A stretch of 64,000 bases of DNA, from NCBI GenBank assembly GCA_018806985.1, contig JADANN010000139.1:62001-126000 (forward strand). Direction: 5' to 3'. This document shows positions 10,901 through 26,000 of the stretch, in pieces. The translations under genes and the position numbers were made by a program. The DNA comes from Angiostrongylus vasorum (Eukaryota > Nematoda > Chromadorea > Rhabditida > Metastrongylidae). The notes beneath the pieces were generated by a model. The model saw only the letters and a program-made list of their open reading frames with translations. It had not been told where the DNA came from and searched no databases. Each line of letters begins with the position of its first letter. Position 1 is the stretch's first letter.

Positions 10901-12578
10901 ACTTGAGAGCTACGTCATTTCATATGTTTTTCTTCCAGAGCTCACGATATTTCTTCCGTTCGGTCAATCAGTTTCCTTTAGCTTACTTTCATTTCTTTCG
11001 AAGGACCCTCATCAGAATAAGCAAGTGATTTGATGAGGAAGCAGCGTATCGTAAAAAGTGCCTATCGATCCATCAAGAACAAGATGTTCTCGTCACTTTC
11101 ATCGACTTGAAGATAACATTCAAATTGGTGGAAACGGCCATAGAACTTTTGAAAAACAACACATTTAACTCAGTTCGCACAAACATCCACATGACATGAT
11201 TTTTTCTATTCTACAACGTTTGAACGACTTCAATAAGCCAGTGCGATGCAGAATATAAAAAGTCCTTCGATGGTAGCACCTCCGACTGATGATGAGCCTC
11301 ATCTACTCAAATCGATTCATATCGGCTGGGTTGAATGTAAAGGAAATCATGCCTATCAAAATTGGATGTAGCACTCAGTACGAACGACTAAATGGTAGAT
11401 TCAGAATGAAGTTAAGAGATTCGACAATAGTATCGAGGATTTGTCTACGAAGCCGTTGAAAAGCTGGCTCTGTGTCCGGCTCTCCAGATCTCGGGTAATT
11501 CCCCTAAGCCTTAGCTTTCACAAAGAACATAAAAATATTACTACTGATTTTCAAAAGACTCTGTAACGCGATGGAGAACAACAGCGCATTAACTGCCGCC
11601 CTTTTAAATCACGTTGTAATTGCTGTGAGGGAGGTGGAAAAGTGATTTAAGAAATATTAGCTGATACCGTCCGTAGTTAGCCGTATCAGATCCACTGGGA
11701 CTTTTCACTGGGCAACCCCTAACTGCGTCGTCCGCCTTCTTCTCCAGTTCACAGCTTCGTTTCTGAACGTGTAATCGCATTATGACTATGTGGACATGAC
11801 TTTAGCTATTTACTATTTTTTTTACAACAAATGCTATTCACAGTTTTCGCCTTATAATTTTGTCTAAACGCTCTTTGATGTTTTGTGAGAAAGTGAAAGA
11901 ATCACGGAAATGGCGAAACTACGTTGGAAGCAAGACATCTGTAGTGCTCCAATACTGGCTCCTATAAATTTTCGAAACCGACCATTCACATTTTTCAAGC
12001 GAGATTTCGAAACCCATATGTCATTTGGATCTTCAAAATCCTTTCGTTGCGTCACCGAGCTAACCACGAGCGGAACTGTGATTGCATTCATAAGTGATTG
12101 GAGTTTAAAAAAAAGATTCGCGTATTAGTTCTTAGAAAAGACCGGAAGATGATTGTTAAAACGGTGCGACACAGTACCAGTTCTTTTAATCCTTTCGTTT
12201 TACGAGCTCTGTTATGATATTCCAGTGAATAATTCCTGAAGCTTTCATCCGTCGATCGCACACAAGGCGTCATCGACTTGGTTGAAGAATTAGAGGTCAT
12301 CATGGTGGTTAATGGTGTTGGTGATGCTCTTTCTGTTGTTATTGCTATTGTTGCCGCTGCCGCTGCTGTTGTCGTTGTTGCCGCTGCTGGTGCTGTAACT
12401 GCTGCTGTTGCCGCGGCTGCCGTCGCAGTTGCCGCCGCTGTTATTGTAACTGCTGCTGCTGCTACTGCTGTTGCTGCTGATGGCGTCATCGTTGTTGCTC
12501 TTGTTATCGCTGCTGTTTTTTGTCGTTTCTGCTTTCATTGTCGAGAATCGGGTGGTGCCTTCTATTTGGAGTGACTCA
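7988..12578 (-). CDS. CAP-domain (SCP/TAPS, ASP-like) secreted protein, tandem unit 1
   Basis: Four exons on the minus strand: 12578-12178 (Thr/Ala-rich stretch ending in a C...TDE...HNRAR helix), 11762-11668 (CELEKKA...CP), 8240-8159 (AIQIW segment) and 8092-7988 (MTQP...GCSYAIC...ACFYGG, stop). The last three exons join in phase. This order matches the CAP fold: HNxxR helix, DCxLExxA helix, short WW-region, TQM...VGC strand and a C-terminal CxY strand. The domain is unusually short, about 110 residues after the HN motif. The GEN and HYTQ signatures are absent. A poly(A) signal (AATAAA on the minus strand) lies at 7960-7955, just after the stop. The first exon is out of frame by +1: the splice frame and the CAP frame meet if one base of the A6 run at 12516-12521 is surplus. 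No signal-peptide exon was identified. CAP proteins are abundant secreted products of hookworms; the role of this one is unknown. Confidence 0.75.
8940..9240. repeat. Penelope-like element 3' end remnant
   Basis: Carries the same terminal block as 2876-3003 (TTTCGGCAGTATCGCC then TTCTTCAGAGCCGC) and the flanking AGCAATCGCGAGGTTGTTAAA. It lies within the large intron of CAP unit 1. Confidence 0.7.
9880..10130 (-). repeat. SINE family D copy (degenerate)
   Basis: Shares the ACATCTACT-GGATCCC...CTTCTTGCATTCGATTCGTTCCC type block with 20958-21265, 21850-22180 and 39665-39900. In the 21-kb copy the head is clearly tRNA-like. Confidence 0.5.
10440..11560 (+). mobile_element. Degenerate RTE-like LINE reverse transcriptase remnant
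   Basis: Decayed frames on the plus strand read like the start of a non-LTR reverse transcriptase: a GTFPDKW...KK motif near 10460-10510 and a VLVTFIDLKITF-like segment near 11085-11130, where intact elements have a V-[FV]-D-[YF]-x-KAFD motif. Stops and shifts are frequent. A parallel copy lies at 16.4-17.3 kb at the same place in CAP unit 2, so it predates the unit duplication. Confidence 0.5.
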
Positions 12579-13084
12579 CTGAAAGAACTTCAACCTATAG
12601 ATTGGTTATGTTAAAAGCCTTCAGTGTCAGTGTCAGTTGTTTTTTGATCATTTCTATCAACTAAATACCACATCAATACAAGCCCTGAAAATATTATTGC
12701 AACCAAGAACCTTCTGCTTACAGTGCAAAGCTGAATTGCAGTCGTCTATTTTTCCAATCATCCACTTAGAAATATCGACTAAATCCAAGCGAGTTAGAGA
12801 ATTTAGTGGAAAGCAGTTTGCAGGAGAATTTTGCCTTTATAAAAATTTCTTTAAAAAGCTGTAAATGGCAGAAGGGTTTTCGACTCAGTAGAACCTTGAG
12901 TTTTTGAGAAACCAAATGAACCCATAACGCCCCGATACCAGTGTATTTCGCTTTTCTCTCCACCGATTACGAGCAATCCCCCCATCGGCTGCGGACTTTC
13001 TGCATTTTTGACAATAAAAAAATAATTCTTCAATAACACAATGTTTACTTCTTTACTTACGGCCTACTACAATTTTCTCCGCAG

Positions 13085-13320
13085 GGTATTATATGAAATC
13101 AATCACAATGATCCTGAGATCCTGATCGAACCACGATTTCCCTTTTCCTAGGCTCGCGCATTACATAATGCGCCACGGAGCCCGTGCTCTGCGTTTCTCT
13201 GAGCTAGTTTTCTATCTACCAGTGCCATCAGCAATCACCCGTCAACGGGATTGATCTGGGGAGCCCACATCGGCAATGAACCTAGTTAAGCTGAGGCTGC
13301 AGTCGAAATCGCAATGTTTA
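13085..13320 (-). repeat. SINE family C copy with tRNA-like head
   Basis: In reverse, a tRNA-like head with GTGGCGCATTATG (A-box-like) and GTGGTTCGATC (B-box-like), followed by GTTGACGGGTGATTGCTGAT-type body shared with 34.2 and 38.3 kb. Confidence 0.65.
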
Positions 13321-13559
13321 CTTTTTTTATTTACTGCATAATACAAATCTTCTATAATTAGGATGCTTGATGGTTTGAGGATACAAAAGAATTATAGAAA
13401 GATTTTTGCTCTTTCGTTCCATGGAAATGATATGTATGCTTCTACTTACTTTGCGTCACCAAGGTTGATTATGCAAATGCAGTGCTGTCACGCTTTGCTA
13501 GTATTATTCCTCCCTATGTTGAGCCTACTTCGGTGTTTTTTTGTATTCGCGCATTCCAT

Positions 13560-13845
13560 AGGATAAAAGAAGACAAAGCTCTCTACATTGATCAATACCT
13601 GGGCGATGCGCCATGCATTTGACTTCATTAAGCATCGTTTGAAGGTGATTAGATGCATATCTGGCGTTTACAATGACTCGCGGTGGCCTACCGATGTATC
13701 GAGCCAGTGCTGCTATCCTCCTAAACAAGTCTGGTACCAATTTGCCGACCCCGGAGGGATGGAAGCCTTCGTTGGCCAGGGCGCAGGAATCGCTGCCATG
13801 GTATTCAGGGCGCCTCCGACCACTGCGCCACACGCGTCCAAAAGC
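13560..13845 (-). repeat. tRNA-derived SINE, family A
   Basis: Full-length copy in reverse orientation, near-identical in large blocks to the 5.3-kb copy. Confidence 0.85.
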
Positions 13846-14208
13846 CAAAGAAACAATTAAATTTTAGTCAAATTTCCAGTAAATAATTTTTCCGAAAAAA
13901 AAGATTTTTTGCAATTTATTAGGTGTAGGGGTGATCTGTCTAATCTTACGCCCACCATTTTGATCTGTTTTCGACCAACTAACGAATGAGTATACGTTGT
14001 ACTGTAAAAAAAGCTCAGGAACCCTGAACCCCTAAACTTGCCATGGGTACCACAGTTTCCATATAGTGGTCCAATTCACAATGGATACTATGGTGTCCAT
14101 GCGGGGCGTTTTAGGTTAAGGTTTCGAAGTTTTCGCGTATAGGTCAACGAGAGGGAAAAATGGGACAACGAGAAATTCCGCCTAGGTGTGGAAGCAATGA
14201 AATAAAGC

Positions 14209-18749
<4,541 letters not shown>

Positions 18750-19164
18750 CTGAAAAACTTTACAGATAAATTGGTTATGTTAAAAGCTTTCGATGCAGTA
18801 TCGGTTGTTTTTGATCATTATTTCTGTCCACTAGATACCTCGTCGACATACGCTCTGTTAAACGCAACTGCGGCCAAAAAGTTTCTAGACGCCATGTAAA
18901 GCTTGACAGCAACGGCTCTTTTTTGAATATCCACCTAGGCACCCCAATATGAGCTAGGTGAACCGGAGAATTTAATGGAGAACAGTTCTGTCCTGGAAAA
19001 TATTCCTTTGGAAGCGATAAATGCCGAAAGTGTTATCAACTCAGTAAGAATGAGGATGTTTTCAGAAACGAAATTAATGCTTGGCAATTCTCGCATATGC
19101 TTCATGAACAGAATTATGGGACAATGAAAAAATCTGTCTAGGTGTCGATGCGATGGAACACAGC

Positions 19165-22100
19165 TTACCTCTCACCGTACAAGCACGCCATGGCGGCCGA
19201 CCTCTCTTTAGTTGGACTTTCACAGAGGCTTAGTGAACAACCAATGAACGACGCATTCGGCAGAGTCATCTATTCAGATGAAAACGTTTATTTTCAGCTG
19301 CTGTTCCAAGTTTCCACCAAAGGTCATTTGATACCTTCTCAAGTTGGACTCCACTCCGCCAGTATCCGAAAATTTGCCAAGCCAAGACCGTTAGTGAATG
19401 AAAGACTGCATTGAGGTTAAAGCTGAAAATGTTAGAATTAGAACAAACAAGGTTATTTTTTGAGCTTTTACTACTTATTACTATCATTAAAAATGTGTTT
19501 ATTGTATGGGAGCTGATGCATTGATCATCAATGATGAACGGTCTCACAGAGGAGCATTCGGCTCAAGCAGAAATAGCGTTTCCAAAGCTAAATAAAAACA
19601 CCTTCTTTAGAAGGCGCAGAAAATTAAAAAGTAAGCTAATATCAGGAATCATTATTAGTGATAAAAGATTTAGTCACCAGCCTACGGGAACTGATTCTGT
19701 CTCACATGTACGATGCCAGAAGCGTTTGATCCAGAGCTCTTTTTTTGTACTTTGGTTGCGCACAAAGACCACGAGAAATACTACGTGCTGAAGACCCAAA
19801 ACCAAGAAGAAAAACATGTCTGTGGCTTAAGCATTGTCATCCACGATTACGATATCCACTTTCTCGGTCCACGCCATACACCATACTCTCGTCTGGCTAT
19901 ATTACGTTTAAAATCACAACGTCCAATAGCTGTAGGTATCGTCAACAGTCACAGTTTTCAGCACTCGATGATATCTCCGTGATCAGCCGGAGGAAAAGAT
20001 ATGTAGTGTGAAACTCTTCCTTAATTTGTTCCTAGAAGCTTCGACGCCAGATTATGGCCCGTAAAAACGAGAAGGATGGAATTCTTTAATAACTCGGCGA
20101 AATGAGAATGAAGATATTCTTGCTTGCTTTTTTGCGTGCAACATGGCAGTTTATACTCATTTTTCGAGAGAAATAATAAGGTCATGTAGAAATGGGAACC
20201 ACTGCTTAGTACGAGCCATACGGTTGTACACGAGGGATTTACAGGAATAAAATGTGTCTTCATTATACATCCATAGCACCATCAATCTCTATTTGATCCG
20301 ATTTCGGCTTCTTCGCGTGAAAGTTGTATTCAGCAGCGATGAGCGAAAAAAGTCTCCCCTTCTCCGATAAGAAAGAGGAAAGTTTTTCACGCGATCCTCT
20401 CTCGATATGAACAGTGGAAGAAGGGAAGACATGGCCAGAACAACATGGGCTTTTCGCCCTAAAGCCACAATAAATAGGCATAATATTTTTTACTGTTTCA
20501 TTTTACATGACTCCCAACGGTTTATCTTTTCTTATCTTTTAACCATCCTAACTATCTTTTCCACAACAGAATGCTATTCCTTCCCAACGGTTTACCGCCC
20601 CATGGTGGTTGCGAAGTGTTCCTGGGTGCTGCGACGTACAGCAGGGGAGATTGATCCCGCCGGCAGGGTCTCTCAAGCTGAGAGAGAGTCAGGGCGTTTT
20701 TATCAATAAGCCCAGCAGAGAGTAAACCAATACCAGGATCCACCACCGTCCTGGTATCAAAGTCGCATGGTGGCAAATCTCCCTCTGATCCACAAGGGCT
20801 GCGACTGCCTGTGGTGGTGAAGACCTGGAGCAGACCTTGACTAGGCTGACCTCGGGATTCCAGGGAATCACAATGGCTTAACTCCGAAAAATGCAGATTA
20901 TGCTGGGACCCATACAAGCGGTAAGGATAGGCCATTCAAGTACGAAGTAAGTATTTTTACATGACCCGTCATCACATCTACTGGCTGGATCCCGGCACTT
21001 CTTGCATTCGATTCGTTCCCTCGCACTCATCGTCCACAAGGCTGATCGATCGAACATTTCGCGTGTTGTATATGCTGCTGTTTGAGGATTTCGCCTTCTT
21101 TATGGATGTCGTAGAATGCGGGCCAAGTCAGATCCCCTGGTAATGAAGATAGCCGGGTTCAGGCGTTCCCACGTGTATTAGAGGAGAACATTTGGCGAGG
21201 ATCGAACTACGACCTTTAACACCTGATCGACGGCATCGCTAACCACTGCGCCATCTCCGCTCCTTTGTCCTCCACATTTCCATTGAAAAACTTCGACTTG
21301 CATCTCCATCGTCAAAGAGGTGCTCAATATGAGAAAGAATTGGTGCTCGACTCCACTGCAGCGCACCTCACACGGCAGTAGACTACATCTACAGAGGGTG
21401 CTCCAAATACTTTATACTTCTGCATGATTTCTGCTGTAAATGAGGTGTTAAAGATGGAAAATGTCAAGTACACGACAGATTGACAACGGCTTCAATGGTG
21501 AAAGTTCTTGAAAATTCCGTGAAGGAAACATGACAATTTTCTACAGTGCCTTCACGGAGTAAAACCTCGGGCAACACTGGCTTACCGAGAGGACGAAGAA
21601 AGCATTATACGGGCTAATTTGAATCAGGCAGTTGTCAATAAAAGGAAAAGTCTTAAAGATGGGAGAAGAGAAAGAAATTGGTACCTTGAGTAGTTCATTG
21701 CATCGGATTCGAATCTAGCACTCACTGGGCATCCAACAACTGCATCGTCCGCCATCCTCTCCAGCTCACAACTCCTATTCTGAACATGTAATAAACATTT
21801 TTTTTTAAGTCGCACTTCTAAGCCTGGTGGTTATTCTTTCTAGATATCATTTTTTTTATTTTATTTTATTTGATCCGTCTTCACGCCTACTGTGCGGATC
21901 ACAGCACTTCAAACGGCCAATTCGTTTCCTCGGATCCATCGTCCACGAACATTTTCCCAGTTTTTGCGTGCGACTTCAGTTGCTGCTTAAGGATTTTCAC
22001 TTGTTCTCCCTGGAGTCCTGAGACAGCCGGGATGGAGCGTTCCCAATTAGATTGCAGAGAGTGATTTTTTCCCAGACAAGTTTGGTACCAATTTCCCGAC

Positions 22101-22541
22101 CCCGGAGGGAAGAGAGGCTTGGTTGGCCCAGAGTGGAATTGAACTAGCACCATCCTCGTGATGAAGGACATCACAATACTGTGTTATCCACCCCATAGAT
22201 GTCACTTAATGAACTTAAAGAATTATGAATGTTTGCCAACGCTATAGAACATGGAATGAAAATTCCTGGAAATCAAAGGTTCAGAAAAGGAAGAAAGACT
22301 ATTTAGAGACAAACACTACGCTTTCATTGATACCCTACAATCGGTTTTAATCCATTTGCTTTACGAATTCTATTGTGGAATTCCACTGTATAATTCCTGA
22401 AGGCTTCATCTTTCTTTGAATTGCAGTTTTTTTGACGATGTGGTAGAAGGTTTAGTGGCTGTCGTGGTGGTGGCCACCACTGTTGCCTTTATTGCTACTG
22501 TCGACGGAATTCCGATCGTAGTGCTATCATCTTGTGCCTCA
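19165..22541 (-). CDS. CAP-domain (SCP/TAPS, ASP-like) secreted protein, tandem unit 3
   Basis: Exons: 22541-22339 (Thr-rich, then NYTVEFHNRIRKANGL), 21779-21685 (95 nt; NRSCELERMA...GCP), 19422-19335 (88 nt; LAWQIFGYW) and 19269-19165 (105 nt; MTLP...IGCSLSLC...MACLYGER, stop). Splice phases agree with units 1, 2 and 4. The low-complexity part of the first exon is much shorter than in units 1 and 2. The first exon is 203 nt, one base longer than a frame-keeping length; the shift maps to the A7 run at 22427-22433, between the Thr-rich part and the first CAP cysteine. This is a break or a consensus error. Confidence 0.75.
20565..20955 (+). repeat. Dispersed repeat, family B (SINE-like)
   Basis: Second plus-orientation copy, with the same CCCAACGGTTTACCGCCCC start and GGATCC-ACCACCGTCCTGGTA centre as other copies. 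Ends GTACGAAGTAAG. Confidence 0.8.
20958..21265 (-). repeat. tRNA-derived SINE, family D
   Basis: Read on the minus strand from 21265, the head is strongly tRNA-like: GATGGCGCAGTGGTTAGCGATGC (A-box region; quoted in part) and AGTTCGATCCTCGCC (B-box region), 45-50 bases apart. It is followed by an unrelated body and an AT-rich tail. Not a functional tRNA gene: I cannot fold a clean acceptor stem. Confidence 0.65.
21850..22180 (-). repeat. Composite SINE fragment (families D and A)
   Basis: The left part resembles the family D body. The segment 22070-22140 (GACAAGTTTGGTACCAATTT...CCCCGGAGGGA) is a family A fragment. It sits between the CELE exon and the first exon of CAP unit 3. Confidence 0.5.
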
Positions 22542-22719
22542 CTGAAAAGACTTCCGATCGGTTAATTAAATTTACTAAAAACTTCTAATGTATTGTTGGT
22601 TGGTTTTTTGGAACTTTCAGAATCTTTCCACCACGCCAATACAACGTTTGAGAAGGGCGATTACCTCGAGCGCATGTGAACATTTTCCGAGTTTTACTTG
22701 CTTACAATGGTAAGTTTTT

Positions 22720-22910
22720 ATTTGTTGCCTACTACAATGTTCACGGCAGGATATTATGCGAAATACAACACAATGATGCTGAGATATTTGCAAAAAATCC
22801 AGACCGCAGCTGTCTGCAGTGGGGAACGAACGCGCTATTACCTTTCCCGGAGGTTAATGCGTCCACCACCACATCATGCGGATTCTCCGTTTCGCCTGTA
22901 TCTTAGCTAC
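22720..22910. repeat. SINE family C copy
   Basis: Contains AATGATGCTGAGATATTTGC and GGGGAACGAACGCGCTATTA blocks of family C. Confidence 0.7.
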
Positions 22911-23071
22911 TTATTTTATTAAAATCTCAATTTTGGCCGTTTATTGGAAAGTCATTTTTTCGGTGAAGGTCTTTCCTTAAAATAGAGACCCACAAAAAAT
23001 TTAGTAACACCAAACGAAAAAGTTTTGACTCAGAAGAAGTGAAGGTCTACGTAGACACGATGAAAGTCGGC

Positions 23072-26000
23072 TCACGGATCGCCGTAGAAGCACACCATAA
23101 CGGCAGTCATTGATACGGTAGGTCCTCTACACATTTCCAGTGAGCATCCAATGGCAGATGTATTCGGTTTGGTCATCTGTTTAAATTCTTATTTACTACC
23201 CATAAACTACTCTCGAATCGTCGCAAAAATTCAGGAAGTACCTTAGTAAATTCGCCCATGCAGGACCACAATCGCAATACCCGACTTGCTAACATCATTG
23301 CAGAATTGACATTACCATATAGGCTATAGCTAAAAAATATGAAAATTGAAACAAGCAAGTATGGCATTCAAATCTGATGGCCCTGGTAGGTCAGGAGTAG
23401 GAATTTCCCTATTTCTAGTAAGAGCGCAGTCGTAGGATGACAAACTCCATTCAGATTACGCTGGTGACTGCTTGTGATGGTGACGTTAGAGCATGTCGGA
23501 TTGCTGCGAAGGACTTCAAAGAAAGGACAAATTGGCTCAGTAAACAAGCAACAGCTTTATCCTACACATTGGAACTATCGAGTGCCTCGTCATACGGTGA
23601 CACATCTGCTTCGAGGTTATCAAATCCCGGTTGCAGAGAACATTATTCGAACCGGATCAGAGTAAAAGGTTTTGAAGGGACCGTGGATAGACCCTCCTGC
23701 TCTGCACGATGAAAACCAGAAAGGTTTCCCCAAACACTGGTATTCACGCTTTTCTCAAGGCTGCTGATGACATCAAGTTTCATCTGGTCGTCATGCAGAA
23801 ATCAACGGCAAAAAAGCCAGCAGAAGCGAATTTGCATCCACTACTCGTAGAGAGAAGATCGTACAACGCAATATCGATAACTCAGGCTCTTCTCAACGCC
23901 TCCCATTTACAAAGAATATTTTGCCTTTTAGCACTTCTTCTGGTCGTCCCACTCCAAACATTGCATGTGGTCGTTCTTAAAATTCACTACGATGATGAGA
24001 AGGAGAATATGTCGATAAGCATAGCAATTTCCTAACAAAACGGTTCTTGCACAGATCAATCATATACTCACAAAAAGAAATTGGCCGATCTCTGACACAA
24101 CCAAAATACCTTCATTTCGTGCTAAATCTAATCTCGACATTCTGAGCGTGATTGTTCTACTCAGCTACAAACATGGAACTCCTGTCATCGCCTAAGAACT
24201 AATAAGTAATGAATCATTTTGTGACGAGGAGTTTCTAGGTGGAACTATATCTGCATGTGCCTCCCTGAACGAAGAGATCTGAGACCGAAAACTTGATTCA
24301 AGAAGTTTGGATCATATCCACTGTGAACAAATACGTGTTCGAAGGGGAAAAATATTGGAGTCTCATTCTAATGCAGTGAACCTAACGTTTCAACGTCCCG
24401 CTCCACATTGAAGAATTTTTTGCCGAAAAAAACCAAGTATTTTTTTCCCTTTGATGTTGGCCTTGAAATCAAGAGTGTAAGATCCAAGCGTTAGGAAACA
24501 TCATAGCGAGCTCTAGCGAACTACAATTTACTGATTATGCGCAATTCGGCGCAGAACCCACTGGGCTACTCTTGCAAGCAACAGGGAAAAATGGAAGATT
24601 TACTAGCGCCGGCAGAAGTAAGTCGACGATAAACGGGACTTCAGAATTGATACAGGTGATGCGCAATTCTCGCAAGTCATGTTACAACATATATTAAAAA
24701 GACCATCAGAAATTCTTAAAACTTTGGATGAAACCTGACTATAACCAGTTAGCAAGAAGGATTCCAAGACGTATTTTGCTTCATCCACCATGTACAAGCC
24801 GCGCCTAGTGTTATAAAGTTTCTTCGATGTCAGGTTGCCTTTGATGTCGAAATGCTAAATATTGTTCATTACGGTGCTAAAGCGTTGAAACTAATGTAGT
24901 TCCATCGGCATTCGGCGACCAAGAAGAGAAACTTTCCTATGCAAGAATTCTAACTGACAGTTACATGAAGATTTTCTCGATTCCATTATTGAGAGTTCCA
25001 TGCTAAAGGATACCATGGTGGCTGTGCGCATAAAGTCGGCGGATTTCTCTTTCTAGTGGTTTTATTGTTCCTTTTACGCAAGACAGCAAGAGTATCTCCG
25101 ATTGCTCCAATTGTTCGTATTTGAATGGTCGTGCAGACTATAAAAACAGTTCTAGGATCCATTAAGGTCTAATTTTTTTCACAGAGCAATACTTCTGGTC
25201 TCTACCTATCAGAGTCCGTTGCGATTAGACCTTAATGGATCGAAACTCGCTAGCATTACCTCGGCAGACACCGAATACCGTAATATTATTGAGGAACTTA
25301 ACGAGATCCGTAGAGGCTGAAAACAGTTATCGGTTACACAAAAAATTTTTTGCATTTTTTCTCGTCCGCGGTGCATTAGCCAGTCCGGCAGTAGTGATAG
25401 CCGGCTGGAAATAGCGTCGGAACGGAGATAATCGCGTTTTTTGACGTTTTCCGCGACAACTCGTCCGCGAACGGATAACTCGTCCGCGGCTGCAGTATCC
25501 GGCGTGGGCGCTTGCAAGTGTGCGTGACCAAGTGACAGCTGGCTGTGAATAGCGAAAACCGCGCGAAAACCGCGTTCGGAAGCGTTTCATAGCGTCCAAA
25601 CGGACAACTCGTGCACTTCGAGTGGGCGGTGGTTTTTTGCGTTTTTCTCGCATAAAACGCGTTCTTGAGCGATTTCCTCGTGCGGATCCCCCCCTCCCCG
25701 GCCCCACCCATCATGAACGGGTTAGTGCTTAGTTCCAGAAGCGAGTAGGAACGAAAACGCGGGTAAGGGAGCTTTTAGAGGCATCGAAGAAATACTATGG
25801 AAGAAAAGGAAAGCCCGGCTCCACATTAGTCTCGCCAGTCCTATTGAGATCCACGTCTTCTCGACGCCTCAAAATTTTGAACAGTGTGCACGTAGGACTA
25901 ATGCTCGAGGGGTATATGTAGAGAGTCTATGTTGTGCCGCTGCACAATAGATGTCAGAGATCCGGTAGTTCAAGCACAACGCATGCCCGAAAGAACAGTA

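Noticed and set aside
12290..12574. Plus-strand Val/Ala-rich membrane-like frame
   Set aside because: Antisense shadow of the low-complexity first exon of CAP unit 1.
21190..21265. Candidate tRNA gene (minus strand)
   Set aside because: A- and B-box-like sequences are clear, but no convincing acceptor stem, and the sequence continues into a repeated SINE body.
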